From NCBI RefSeq assembly GCF_000214355.1, contig NC_015577.1, positions 372,001 through 436,000 on the forward strand: a stretch of 64,000 nt of DNA, given 5' to 3'. Positions 18,240-27,356 of the stretch are shown in pieces. Made by a program: the position numbers and the translations under genes. Every line of letters starts with the position of its first letter. Position 1 is the stretch's first letter. The notes under the pieces were generated by a model, which saw only the letters and a list, made by a program, of their open reading frames with translations, had not been told where the DNA came from and did no database searches. The stretch is from Leadbettera azotonutricia ZAS-9 (lineage in GTDB: Bacteria; Spirochaetota; Spirochaetia; Treponematales; Breznakiellaceae).

Positions 18240-18480
18240 ATGACAATAACACAAGAAAACAGGGTCACTTACGATGAGGTGAGCCAGAATTTCCCAAACA
18301 TTGCCGAAATGGTGGACAGAATTGGCAGCACTGTGGTAATGAAAGACAATATGCCCCATTATATCATACTGGACTTTGCTCAGGTTGGGGGGAAGAAACT
18401 GCAACCAATGCAGAAGTCATGAAATCAGCCCGGAATTTGATAGCCCACCACCTTCCAGCCTTCCAGGAACTGGCTAAGTA
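18240..18480 (+). pseudogene. Phd/YefM-type antitoxin, frameshifted in a G6 tract
   Basis: The ORF starts behind AGGGGGAGG and encodes MTITQENRVTYDEVSQ followed by an antitoxin-like strand (VVMKDNMPHYIILDF), then stops at 18422. A -1 shift at the G6 run (18387-18392) restores EETATNAEVMKSARNLIAHH and a natural end LPAFQELAK at 18480, the usual end of Phd partners of Doc toxins. The intact product would be about 79 aa. The shift could be a mutation, phase variation at G6, or an assembly error. Confidence 0.6.
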
Positions 18481-18498
18481 AGGTCGGTCCCGGCTCAA

Positions 18499-18667
18499 AT
18501 GAAGCGTGTTACCATCGAACAAGTTATGGGAATGCTGGTTTTTTGATGTTAATGGTATACCCGTCCATTGCGCCAATGAGGAACTGATTAAGCTTGGCCT
18601 TGGGTTTACAGAGGGTAGAATTGATGAAGCTGCGGTGATAGACTTGATTGTGGAGCGGAATACGTAA
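18499..18667 (+). pseudogene. Doc (Fic-fold) toxin remnant with the catalytic core deleted
   Basis: Nineteen bases after the restored antitoxin stop, an ATG begins MKRVTIEQVMGM, which resembles the N-terminus of Doc toxins. After a junction near 18537-18545 (a T6 run) another frame reads FFDVNGIPVHCANEEL and continues GLGFTEGRIDEAAVIDLIVE to a stop at 18667, resembling the Doc C-terminal helices. The central Fic motif (HxFx[D/A]GNKR) is absent, so roughly 70-80 residues are missing. The assignment rests on motif resemblance and on the adjacent antitoxin. Confidence 0.5.
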
Positions 18668-18699
18668 TGTCTTAAAACGAAGCGCTATTTGGAGAAAGC

Positions 18700-20055
18700 A
18701 TGGAAGAAAATAAGAATCCGGTACAAGCAATAGTCAAATTGAGAGATTTGATAAATACAGAATTGATAATTCCACCATATCAACGTCCGTATAAATGGCA
18801 ATCAAATAATGTGATTCATTTATTGGACGATATTTTTGAGAATGTAATTCAAAATAAAAGAATTTACAGAATTGGCAATATTATTTTGCACGAAGACAAA
18901 GAAAAGAAACAAAATATTGTTGATGGTCAGCAACGATTAACGACAATCTCAATACTGTTGAATTGTTTGGATATAAGTTTTAGCGGATTGCTGTTAAAAC
19001 AAAAGTTCAAGCACAAGATTTCAAAAGATAACATTTTTTACAACAAACGAATTATTGATAATTGGTCCTCAAAAATTATTGATAAAAACTTTGTCAAAAA
19101 CACAATTCTCGAAAAATGTGAATTTGTGCTTTTTACCGTGTATAAAGAAGACGAAGCATTTCAATTGTTTGACTCGCAAAATGCAAGGGGGCAATCATTA
19201 AAGCCATACGATCTGCTTAAAGCATTTCATCTGCGTGAAATGGAATTTGAAACAGAAGAAGAAAAAGCAGCTTGTGTGAAACGCTGGGAAAAGTCTATCG
19301 ACAATGGAAGTTTAAAAACAATACTTGGTAATCATCTATTTCGTATCCGCAAATGGAGTAAGAATGATAATAAATATAATTTTACCAAAGACGAAATTGA
19401 TGAGTTTAAAGGTATCTCTTTGTACAAAAATCAGGAGTATCCCTATGAAAAAGCATTAAGAATGTTAGACGGCTTGGTAGAAAATGCTCAAAAAGACAAA
19501 CTATTAATGAATTTAGATGTTGCCCAAACTTACCCATTCTCAATAACAATGACTATAATAAATGGGAAACGATTTTTTGAATATGTAGATTATTATATTA
19601 GCTTAAAAGACAATTTGGTTAAAAACGATACAACTGATTTTTATAGATTTCATCAATTTTATTGTTTGGGAAACTCAGATTATAAACCAGAAAAAGAACC
19701 TAATGAATATATAGGCGCTGGGCGTTCAGGCGATGAAAAAGTAAAAAATTTGTACGAAAATATTGTTTTGTCTTTCGTTGATAAGTTTGGCGAAATTACA
19801 GACTTTAATGTGTACTTCGAAGCATTCTACAAGATTGTTTATCTGATTAGATGTAAGTATAAATCGATACGGATGGAAACCATTCTTAATAGTGACGTTA
19901 AAAAAATTGTCAGAGAAATAGGTGATGCCGTAATGCCTGAACAATTAAATAAATATCAATTCAGAAAAAATAAAATAGACGAACTAGATTTTGTAAAAGG
20001 AATTGAACCTATAAAAAACTTTATTAGCTCAAAAGAGGAAGAAAATGGCAGATGA
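18700..20055 (+). CDS. DUF262 protein A (GmrSD/ParB-like family)
   Basis: A 451-aa AT-rich gene. The N-terminus carries the DUF262 signatures IPPYQRPYKW (24-33) and IVDGQQRLTTI (73-83), followed by FDSQNARGQSLKPYDLLKAF. The DUF262 (GmrS-like, ParB/sulfiredoxin-type) domain is known in GmrSD type IV restriction enzymes, where it binds or hydrolyses nucleotide to license the nuclease. I see no DUF1524/HNH nuclease motif in this subunit. It overlaps the second DUF262 gene by 11 bp, so the two are probably a functional pair. ATG at 18700 is preceded by GGAGAAAGC. Confidence 0.85.
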   Translation: MEENKNPVQAIVKLRDLINTELIIPPYQRPYKWQSNNVIHLLDDIFENVIQNKRIYRIGNIILHEDKEKKQNIVDGQQRLTTISILLNCLDISFSGLLLKQKFKHKISKDNIFYNKRIIDNWSSKIIDKNFVKNTILEKCEFVLFTVYKEDEAFQLFDSQNARGQSLKPYDLLKAFHLREMEFETEEEKAACVKRWEKSIDNGSLKTILGNHLFRIRKWSKNDNKYNFTKDEIDEFKGISLYKNQEYPYEKALRMLDGLVENAQKDKLLMNLDVAQTYPFSITMTIINGKRFFEYVDYYISLKDNLVKNDTTDFYRFHQFYCLGNSDYKPEKEPNEYIGAGRSGDEKVKNLYENIVLSFVDKFGEITDFNVYFEAFYKIVYLIRCKYKSIRMETILNSDVKKIVREIGDAVMPEQLNKYQFRKNKIDELDFVKGIEPIKNFISSKEEENGR

Positions 20056-21886
20056 AAAAGCACATAGCGTAAAAGATATTTTGTCGAATAACAATTACGT
20101 TATTCCCATTTACCAGCGTAACTACGATTGGGGAAAACAGGAAATATCACAACTAATAAAGGATATAGTAGAATTTTTTAATATGCAAACCTATGATGAA
20201 TCAAAGACATATTATTTGGGTTCGTTAGTCTGTTTCAAAAGAGAAGACAAAGACGGAACTTTTGAATTGATTGACGGGCAACAACGGCATACTACGTTGA
20301 CCTTAATAAACATTGTCCTTAAAAATTATAAAAATTCACAAATTGATAATGTCGATGCATTAAAATTAAAATTTGACTCTCGAAAAAACACACAAAGATT
20401 CTTGGAAGCAATATATCAGAATTTTGAAAATTTGGACACATTAAATATTGATGGTATTGGAAATATGAAATCTGCGGTAGATATAATTAGGGACGAGTTA
20501 AGAATGCAAGTAGGAGAGGATAATATTTTGAATTTTGCAAAATATTTTTATAATAATGTGAAACTGTTCCGTGTAGAAGTTCCGTACGATACCGATTTAA
20601 ACCACTATTTTGAAATCATGAATAATCGAGGCGAACAGTTAGAAAAACACGAAATTATAAAAGCTCTTTTGATGGAGAAAATTGAAATAAGTGATGAAAA
20701 AGGGCAAAAAGAGATTGAAAAAACAAAAAATGCACAATATAAATTTGCGGCAATTTGGGATGCCTGCTCCGATATGGGCGATTATGTGTGTTTTAACCTC
20801 AACTCTCTTTTTGGTATTAATGGAAATATTGAAATAGATAAAATTGACTTTGATAGCATAGAGATAAATCAAAATAATGAGGATAAAGATAATTCGTTAT
20901 CAGATATTTTGTTATACCATACTATTCCAAATGATTTTCCAAAAAAAGAAAAATATACGAAAGAAAAATACAAGTCAATCATTGACTTTCCTAATTTTTT
21001 ATTACAAGTTCTGAAGTTACGATACCCTGATATTTCCCTTGATGATAAAAAGTTGTTGGAACAATTTCAAAAATATTTGTCGGAGTTAAATTTTTCTATA
21101 GATTTCATTACAAATTTATTGAAATGCAGGATACTATTTGATAAATACATAATAAAACAGGATTTATCAGATGCCGATGATAACAAACAAAATTGGGGAA
21201 TAAGAAAATCAAATTCTTCTTTTGACGGAACTATTAAAACATTTGACGATGACGATGAACTGGTAAAACTACAAGTGATGTTATATTATTCGGATTCTAC
21301 AAATACTTATAATACTTGGCTGTACGAGATTCTTAATAAGTATCTTTTCTTTTTTGAGGGTCAAGAGGATGTCGTAAAATACACTTTGAATATTTTGGCA
21401 ATTGCAGAAAACAAATTTGATTCAAATAATCTATCATATCCCGATATAAGTATTTTTAATTTATATTTTATTGATTTTCTGCTGTGGAAGTTATATATAA
21501 CAGAAGTTCAAAGTAAAGAAGGTAATTATCAATATCAGGAACCATTGCTTGAACTCAAACAAAAAATTTTTAAGAAAAGGAGTTTATTTAATACATTCAA
21601 ATTTAGGCAGCTTAGTTCAAAAGAACATCTTTTTCCTCAAGCGAAGTCAAATGACTTTAATGTGGCTTATGATTGCTTGAATTGCATTGGGAATCTTTGT
21701 TTAATTTCGTCTTCTCAGAATTCACAAGGTAATAAAGATATGCCTATTGCTAAAAAGAAATCTTTTGAAAGTGACAATTCAAGTCTAAAACGATTAATAA
21801 TGTTTGAAAGTTTTGAAGACGACAAATGGGAACAATCTCAAATTGAAAAACACAAAGAAGAAATAAGGAATCTGATAGATTGGTAA
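20045..21886 (+). CDS. DUF262 protein B with C-terminal DUF1524/HNH-like region
   Basis: A 613-aa protein with a second, divergent DUF262 domain: IPIYQRNYDW (20-29), LIDGQQRHTTL (75-85) and FEIMNNRGEQLEKHEIIKAL. The C-terminal SKEHLFPQ (near 533), then LNCIGNLCLISSSQNSQGNKDM, resembles the HIxPQ and N-x-GNL-x-L motifs of DUF1524 HNH nucleases, with Leu-Phe replacing the usual residues. It starts inside the previous gene behind AGAGGAAG. A paired DUF262/DUF262-HNH unit in an AT-rich island is a good candidate antiphage restriction module. Confidence 0.85.
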   Translation: MADEKAHSVKDILSNNNYVIPIYQRNYDWGKQEISQLIKDIVEFFNMQTYDESKTYYLGSLVCFKREDKDGTFELIDGQQRHTTLTLINIVLKNYKNSQIDNVDALKLKFDSRKNTQRFLEAIYQNFENLDTLNIDGIGNMKSAVDIIRDELRMQVGEDNILNFAKYFYNNVKLFRVEVPYDTDLNHYFEIMNNRGEQLEKHEIIKALLMEKIEISDEKGQKEIEKTKNAQYKFAAIWDACSDMGDYVCFNLNSLFGINGNIEIDKIDFDSIEINQNNEDKDNSLSDILLYHTIPNDFPKKEKYTKEKYKSIIDFPNFLLQVLKLRYPDISLDDKKLLEQFQKYLSELNFSIDFITNLLKCRILFDKYIIKQDLSDADDNKQNWGIRKSNSSFDGTIKTFDDDDELVKLQVMLYYSDSTNTYNTWLYEILNKYLFFFEGQEDVVKYTLNILAIAENKFDSNNLSYPDISIFNLYFIDFLLWKLYITEVQSKEGNYQYQEPLLELKQKIFKKRSLFNTFKFRQLSSKEHLFPQAKSNDFNVAYDCLNCIGNLCLISSSQNSQGNKDMPIAKKKSFESDNSSLKRLIMFESFEDDKWEQSQIEKHKEEIRNLIDW

Positions 21887-22197
21887 CAAAAAACATTTAA
21901 TATATTTGATAGACAGGAGGCGGTAACATCAGTTATTTCACCTTGCATAATATTTTTGAAACATTTTTAGGGGCATTAAAGTATATTATTTTTTGTTCAT
22001 ATTTATCCCATTCGTCTCTCCAATATCCGGCACCAAAACCACCCCAACCCAGAGTAGGGGTGCCGGAAGCCACCGCAGGAGCCGAAGGCGACGAGGAGGC
22101 TGTAGGCAGGGGGAGCAGCGTCAATGCGGTTTACACCATAGCCCACAGACGCTGGGATATGCCGAGTATGTGCTCCCCCTCTTGATTCTTCTCCTTA
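21887..22197 (+). other. intergenic stretch at the island edge, possible gene fragment
   Basis: About 310 bp without a convincing gene. On the minus strand, codons 21933-22060 read YWRDEWDKYEQKIIYF and a natural-looking AT-rich C-terminus, but upstream the frame turns into low-complexity Pro/Ala/Ser and has no supported start. It may be the tail of a gene truncated when the island was inserted. Composition switches sharply from AT-rich to GC-rich near 22025. Confidence 0.35.
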
Positions 22198-23871
22198 TCA
22201 ATACCCGTCCGACATCGACCTGTTCACATCCCTCTGGAACAAATCCTGATACACATAGCTGCGGTTTTTGAGCTTTTCCTTGATGGGCTTGGTGAAGGGC
22301 ATGTGGCGCCAGAAAACTCCGCGCAATTCCTTGTCAAGTTTTTGGGTGCCTTCGCTTTCTTTGAGCATCCAGGTTATGTAGTCTGATATAAAGGCTTCCT
22401 TAACGTCGCCCTTGAGTTTCATTTTTTGGAACCACTGGTAGTAGGCGCCGGTGAGGCCGTCTTCCATCCAGAAACGGGAAGCCTTTTCCTTGGCGACCTG
22501 CCAGCGGAGATCGCCGACTGCGGAAAGCATGGCGGTCTGGAGGTTCTTGGAGTACATGGGGACGACTATGCGGCCCCGGCTTGTTGCACGGTTATAGCGG
22601 TCGAAGGGTTCCCAGCACATGCCGGAATCGCCGTAGGTGGGGAGCAGCACCACGTAAGGGATGATGCGGTTGAGGCGGTTCCTGTGGAAACGGCAGAAGG
22701 CTTCGGCGTCTATGCTTTCTATCCAGGCCATGACGCTGATGACGTTTTCGCGGTAGCCGATGTCGTTGGGCATGCAGTGGAAGTACTCGCTGGTAAGTAT
22801 GGGGAAGTGGTTGCCCTGGCGGCCTATGGTCATTTTGGCCATCTGCTTGATGGTTTCGAATTCTGTGTCCACTGCTTTGACATCGACAGTTATGCCGCCG
22901 CCTTCTTCTTCGACTTTGTCCTGCAGGGTTTTGACATCCTGCTCGGCCTGATAATATTCCTTGAGGAAGAGATCGAGGTCGTGGTCAACTTTGAGGAGGT
23001 TTTTAAGTATTTCCATTATTTCGCCAAAGACCCGTTTCTGGGATTCGCTGTAACAGGCTGAGATATCCCGAAAGCCGTCCAGGGGGAAGTGCTCGAAGAT
23101 GAGCTGGACGGAGTCGGCAAGGATTTTTTCCTGGTTGGTGCGCTCCTCGTCCTTGGCTTTGAGGAGGCTTCTGGCCCCGTCGAGTTTGCCCTGGGCTTTT
23201 TCGAGGAGCTGCTGGATCCTTATGGCGCTATTGCTTTTAGCTACCCTGACCTCGTCGGTGGAGGAATTGCGGACTGTCCCGGTTCCCACGGCCTTGAACC
23301 ATTCGTCAAGGTAATACACAGGCTCTTTAAGGTAGTCGTTTACCACAAACTTGGCAAAAAGGGCGCGGTTTTCCCCATCCAAAAAGGTGGGGTGGAGTAT
23401 GCTGAAACGAAGCAGGTATTTTTTGGGATCGGGAAGCTTGCCAGGCGCTTTGCGGGCTACATTGATGAGGAAGTCCCAGTAGGCCAGAATGAACTGCTGG
23501 CGGAAGACGCCCTTATCCTTGGGGTCTTTGGCATTAAGGTACTTTTGAAGTATCCCATGCACCCTTTGGGCTATGTCCCCCTCGCCCGAAAGGGCCACTT
23601 TATAGTAATTCGGGTCATTGAAAGCCTCGATAGGGATGCTTTCGAAGCGTTTGGTAATCTCCGGGAAGCTGGCTATGGTGAGATCTATGTCCCCGGAGGG
23701 GGCTTCGCCGCCTTCAAGGTTGTCATCAAAAACAGAGGCAAAATCCGTTGCCGGCGCGCCCGGACTTCCAGCGAAGCTCCCTGCGGAGGCCTTGGGTTTT
23801 GCCTCGGTTCCGAGCAATGCGGCGATTTCCGGGTCCATTTCCCCTTGAAACATGTTATTGTCCTGGGCCAT
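22198..23871 (-). CDS. conserved-looking hypothetical protein (557 aa), divergent from an AAA+ gene
   Basis: A soluble 557-aa protein with a low-complexity N-terminus (about 25-60), then a helical region (PEITKRFESIPIEAF), a coiled-coil-like stretch (about 225-330) and a C-terminal region rich in aromatic residues (CWEPFDRYNRATSRGRIVVP). No signal peptide, membrane helix or catalytic motif is evident and I do not recognise the family. It is divergent from the AAA+ ATPase gene across a 260-bp shared promoter region, so it may be that ATPase's partner or substrate. Confidence 0.8.
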   Translation of the reverse strand: MAQDNNMFQGEMDPEIAALLGTEAKPKASAGSFAGSPGAPATDFASVFDDNLEGGEAPSGDIDLTIASFPEITKRFESIPIEAFNDPNYYKVALSGEGDIAQRVHGILQKYLNAKDPKDKGVFRQQFILAYWDFLINVARKAPGKLPDPKKYLLRFSILHPTFLDGENRALFAKFVVNDYLKEPVYYLDEWFKAVGTGTVRNSSTDEVRVAKSNSAIRIQQLLEKAQGKLDGARSLLKAKDEERTNQEKILADSVQLIFEHFPLDGFRDISACYSESQKRVFGEIMEILKNLLKVDHDLDLFLKEYYQAEQDVKTLQDKVEEEGGGITVDVKAVDTEFETIKQMAKMTIGRQGNHFPILTSEYFHCMPNDIGYRENVISVMAWIESIDAEAFCRFHRNRLNRIIPYVVLLPTYGDSGMCWEPFDRYNRATSRGRIVVPMYSKNLQTAMLSAVGDLRWQVAKEKASRFWMEDGLTGAYYQWFQKMKLKGDVKEAFISDYITWMLKESEGTQKLDKELRGVFWRHMPFTKPIKEKLKNRSYVYQDLFQRDVNRSMSDGY

Positions 23872-24053
23872 GTTTTAAATATCCTCCAATGCCTTATCCA
23901 TTGTTTCTAAAACTATTATACAATATTATATAAAAAACAATGATCAAAAAAGCCCTTTATATCAGGAATTGACGAACATTGTTTGTTTGCCCCGAATTCA
24001 TCGGTTTTCTCCCAAATCTCCAAAAGCCCAAATCCGCAAGAGATATTCGCTGC

Positions 24054-24106
24054 CACAATGCAAAAAAAAGTGGAATTTTTTCCCATTGTGTCTGTATATA
24101 TATAAT
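24054..24106 (+). promoter_or_regulatory. inverted repeat and -10 box between the divergent pair
   Basis: CACAATG (24054-24060) and CATTGTG (24084-24090) form a perfect inverted repeat around complementary A8 and T6 tracts, and a TATAAT box sits at 24101-24106, 26 bp before the AAA+ start codon. This could be an operator over the promoter or a hairpin in the leader. Confidence 0.45.
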
Positions 24107-24131
24107 ACCGTTTTACACCACAGGAGGAAGT

Positions 24132-25847
24132 ATGCCGGACTTTGCAGAAATGGAACTCGCCAAGGGCCAGATGCCCCTTGAGTACAGCGCCGAAGAAATG
24201 GCGCCGGAACGCCTGTCCATGCTGGACCTGATGGAGAAGATCATCGATTACACTGAGGCCATAGGGATAAGCGATCTGCTTTTTCAAAAGGCTTTTCCCG
24301 TCGTCAACCTCGCGGCAGAGCGGCTCAACGTGACGCCTATGCAGATGGTTTTGTTTGCCATGCTCTTTAGCAGGTTTAATGCTTCCGCCCTGGACGAGGA
24401 GGATCTGGCGAACCTTTTCAGGTGCACCCCAATCAAACTCCTCCGCTACATGAATGACCTTGAGACGCTGCAGAAGAAGAGGCTCATAATCCCCCTGCGC
24501 AGAGGACGGGAAGGCAAAGCCTACCGCATTCCCGCCGATGTCGTGAATGCGATAAGGCGGGATGAGGATCTTGCTGCAGAGGTCAAAAAAGATCTCACCA
24601 TCGATGAATTCTTCAGCGACCTTGAAGATATCTTCGATGCCCAGAACGATGGGGATCTTAGCCAGGAGGGGTTCAACAATGAACTTAAAACTATTGTTGA
24701 TAATAACATGCATCTCCTCTTCTGCGGGAAGCTTGCGAGCTATAAGCTCTGCGACGAGGATGCGCGGCTCCTTCTCTGCTTCTGCCACCTCTATGTCAAC
24801 AACTGCGATGACAACATAGGCTTTCACGATTTCGAATTCATCTTTGACAAGAAGTCCCATGCCCGCGCAATTTCCCGCCAGTTCAGGGAGGGCGACCATA
24901 CCCTTATTTGCGCGAAATTCATCGAGAACACCAACTGCGACGGCTACGTGAACCGCGAAGCCTTCAAGCTTTCGGATTTTTCCAAAAACGAAATGCTCGC
25001 CGAAATTGACCTCAAGGAAAGGCAGGTAAAGCGGCGCAAGGGCCTTTTGCTCTGGGAGAGCATAACCGAGAAAAAGCTCTTCTTCAACGAGAAGGAAAAC
25101 CGCGAGATAGCACGGCTTGTTTCGCTTCTTAAGGAAGAGAACTTCAAAAATATCCAGGAGAAGCTCAGCGGCAACGGTATGAGGAAAGGTTTCGCCTGCC
25201 TTTTTTCGGGCAGCCCGGGCACAGGCAAGACCGAGACGGTTTACCAGATAGCCAGGGAGACCCATCGCAGCATCATGGTGGTGGACATTTCCTCGATTAA
25301 GGACATGTACGTGGGAGAAACCGAAAAGCACATGAAGGCGGTTTTCGACAACTACCGCACTGCGGTCTCTGCCAGCGACATCGCCCCCATACTCCTCTTT
25401 AATGAGGCCGACGCAATCATCGGGAAACGCATGGAATTCGGCGCGTCAAGCCATGCGGTGGATCGCATGGAAAACACCATGCAGAACATTATACTGCAGG
25501 AACTCGAAAACCTCTCGGGCATACTCATCGCCACCACGAACCTGACCCGGAATATGGACAAGGCTTTTGAGCGGCGCTTCCTCTACAAGATTGAATTCGA
25601 GAAACCCGGCCTTGAAGTGCGCCAGTCCATCTGGCAATCCCTGATGCCCGACCTCGCCGAAAACGAGGCGAAGGAACTTTCCTCCCGCTTCGACTTTTCG
25701 GGCGGTCAAATCGAGAATATATCCCGCAAGCGTACTGTAGACATGATTCTGGACGATGCCGCCCCTTCCCTTGACGATCTCATTGCGTCCTGCAAAGAAG
25801 AAGTCCTGGTGAAGGAGAACCCCAATGTCATTGGGTTTATCGCTTAG
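24132..25847 (+). CDS. AAA+ ATPase (FtsH/VPS4-like module) with large N-terminal domain
   Basis: The ATG at 24132 follows CAGGAGGAAG and gives 571 aa. The first 340 residues include helical, winged-helix-like segments (FRCTPIKLLRYMNDLETLQK) and an acidic middle. The AAA+ core follows: Walker A GSPGTGKTE (about 358-366), Walker B LLFNEADAII (about 420-429) with Asn-Glu-Ala-Asp replacing the usual Asp-Glu, and the arginine-finger region AFERRFLYKIEF. Such enzymes remodel or unfold partner proteins. Its divergent neighbour is the natural candidate partner. It ends overlapping the convergent kinase gene by 4 bp. Confidence 0.85.
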   Translation: MPDFAEMELAKGQMPLEYSAEEMAPERLSMLDLMEKIIDYTEAIGISDLLFQKAFPVVNLAAERLNVTPMQMVLFAMLFSRFNASALDEEDLANLFRCTPIKLLRYMNDLETLQKKRLIIPLRRGREGKAYRIPADVVNAIRRDEDLAAEVKKDLTIDEFFSDLEDIFDAQNDGDLSQEGFNNELKTIVDNNMHLLFCGKLASYKLCDEDARLLLCFCHLYVNNCDDNIGFHDFEFIFDKKSHARAISRQFREGDHTLICAKFIENTNCDGYVNREAFKLSDFSKNEMLAEIDLKERQVKRRKGLLLWESITEKKLFFNEKENREIARLVSLLKEENFKNIQEKLSGNGMRKGFACLFSGSPGTGKTETVYQIARETHRSIMVVDISSIKDMYVGETEKHMKAVFDNYRTAVSASDIAPILLFNEADAIIGKRMEFGASSHAVDRMENTMQNIILQELENLSGILIATTNLTRNMDKAFERRFLYKIEFEKPGLEVRQSIWQSLMPDLAENEAKELSSRFDFSGGQIENISRKRTVDMILDDAAPSLDDLIASCKEEVLVKENPNVIGFIA

Positions 25848-27229
25848 TCCTTTTCCCAGAACCTTTCGATGATGGCGGGGCATTCGCCGAGGGCAATAAG
25901 CTTGCCGGCCACTGCGCCGATAAGGGCAGCCCCCAAGGCAGCCCCGCCGTCAAAGGGCGGGATTTTAATTTCAAGATCGAATTGGCGTTCCAATGCACGT
26001 ATAAAAAGATCGTTTTTCCGTACCGCGCTGCCTGCAACCACCACAGATTTTATCGGGTCAAAGGCAGGGCCCAGATCTTTTCTGAAGTCCGCCAATTCCC
26101 GCACTATGCCGTCTATGCCTCCAAGCACGAGGTTCCCCACATTGAAGTTATCCAGGGTTATATTGGCAATGCTGCCGCGCCGCGCATTATCCCTGCGGGT
26201 GCCGTTGATTGCGGTGTCGAATACGAGGGAAGCGGCGCCGGGGTTCTCCTTTAGGATTTCCCGCGCTGCGCCTTTCATCATGTCGAATATTGCGCCATCA
26301 TCAATATCAAGCGGGAGCTTTGCCGAGGCTGCGTACCGGCTGATAGCCTCCCGGAAAAGGGATGCCAGCACTTCGTAGGCTTTGCCTGCGCAAAGAGTGG
26401 CGCCTACCTGGAGATAGCCCGGCATAATGAAGGGGCGCAGCTCCATGGTATTGGGGCATGAAGGGGTTTTTGAATACACCGATATTTGCCCTGATGTGCC
26501 AATGCTGACAAGGCAGGATTCTTCGGGTTTTGAGAGGAGGCCGAAAAAGGCAGTCTGGTTGTCGCCCACAGGGACAGCCACCGGTATCGAAGAACGGGTT
26601 GTTCCCGCAAGGCTGAAAGGCTTTGCCAAGCCAAGAAATTTTGGCAGAGGGGACGGCATCACTTCTTCCAAGAGGCGTGTGTTCTGTGTCTCCGCTGCCG
26701 GGTCAAAGCCGCCGAAACAAGCGAGATCGCTTGCATCCGCCGCATCCAGGGGCTTTCTTGCCAGGAACCCTGCGACCAATTCATTGATGCCTGTAAAGCG
26801 GGCTGCGCCCTCCGGCACGCGATGGAAAAGGCGGTTTGCATAATGGGTGAGCAGACCATAACCCGCAGGAAGGGTGACGCCGGTTTTTTCCGCCAGTATT
26901 TTTTGAGGCGTGGAACCCCGGAAATCTTCGGTGCCATGCCGATCGAGCCAGCCATAGAGGGGCGAGAGAGGCTTCCCGTTATCGTCGGTGTAGACTATCC
27001 CGTGAACCTGGCCGGTGATCCCGATGGAACCAATGGGCTGCTTTATGGAAGCGAGCATTTCTTCGACAGATTCAAGGACACCGGCGGCGTCTTGCAAAAA
27101 GGCGTAGGGATCACAGGTGGCCACACGTTTAACCGGCGCAGACCGGCGTTCCACGATACGGCAGCTGTCCAGGGAAACAAGGGACAGTTCCAGGTTGGTG
27201 GTTCCTATGTCTATTCCGGCGGCAAACAT
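25844..27229 (-). CDS. FGGY-family carbohydrate kinase, sedoheptulokinase-like
   Basis: A roughly 461-aa sugar kinase. The phosphate-1 motif AAGIDIGTTNLELSLV opens the protein, followed by GSIGITGQVHGIVY and GWLDRHGTEDF, and the C-terminal ATPase motifs include KSVVVAGSAVRKND and GGAALGAALIGA. The pattern is closest to sedoheptulokinase/xylulokinase-type FGGY kinases, which phosphorylate a sugar with ATP in the cytoplasm. The substrate is uncertain. I used the Met at 27229 because the GIDIGTT motif should be near the start; an upstream in-frame start at 27274 adds 15 poorly conserved residues. Confidence 0.82.
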   Translation of the reverse strand: MFAAGIDIGTTNLELSLVSLDSCRIVERRSAPVKRVATCDPYAFLQDAAGVLESVEEMLASIKQPIGSIGITGQVHGIVYTDDNGKPLSPLYGWLDRHGTEDFRGSTPQKILAEKTGVTLPAGYGLLTHYANRLFHRVPEGAARFTGINELVAGFLARKPLDAADASDLACFGGFDPAAETQNTRLLEEVMPSPLPKFLGLAKPFSLAGTTRSSIPVAVPVGDNQTAFFGLLSKPEESCLVSIGTSGQISVYSKTPSCPNTMELRPFIMPGYLQVGATLCAGKAYEVLASLFREAISRYAASAKLPLDIDDGAIFDMMKGAAREILKENPGAASLVFDTAINGTRRDNARRGSIANITLDNFNVGNLVLGGIDGIVRELADFRKDLGPAFDPIKSVVVAGSAVRKNDLFIRALERQFDLEIKIPPFDGGAALGAALIGAVAGKLIALGECPAIIERFWEKD

Positions 27230-27356
27230 GGGTCTTAGGATATAGAAAACAGGATATATTTGCCAGAGGAGCAATTATATTTTATTTTTCGGAAAAAACG
27301 CAGGAAAAAATGAAGCGCCCCGCATCCTGATGCCATATAGGGTATAGGAGGACGCA

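Noticed and set aside
23089-23910. 273-codon + strand ORF opposite the 557-aa gene
   Set aside because: Antisense shadow with no start signal or domain.
23916-25331. 471-codon minus-strand ORF opposite the AAA+ gene
   Set aside because: The AAA+ frame has Walker motifs and a strong ribosome-binding site; this one has neither.
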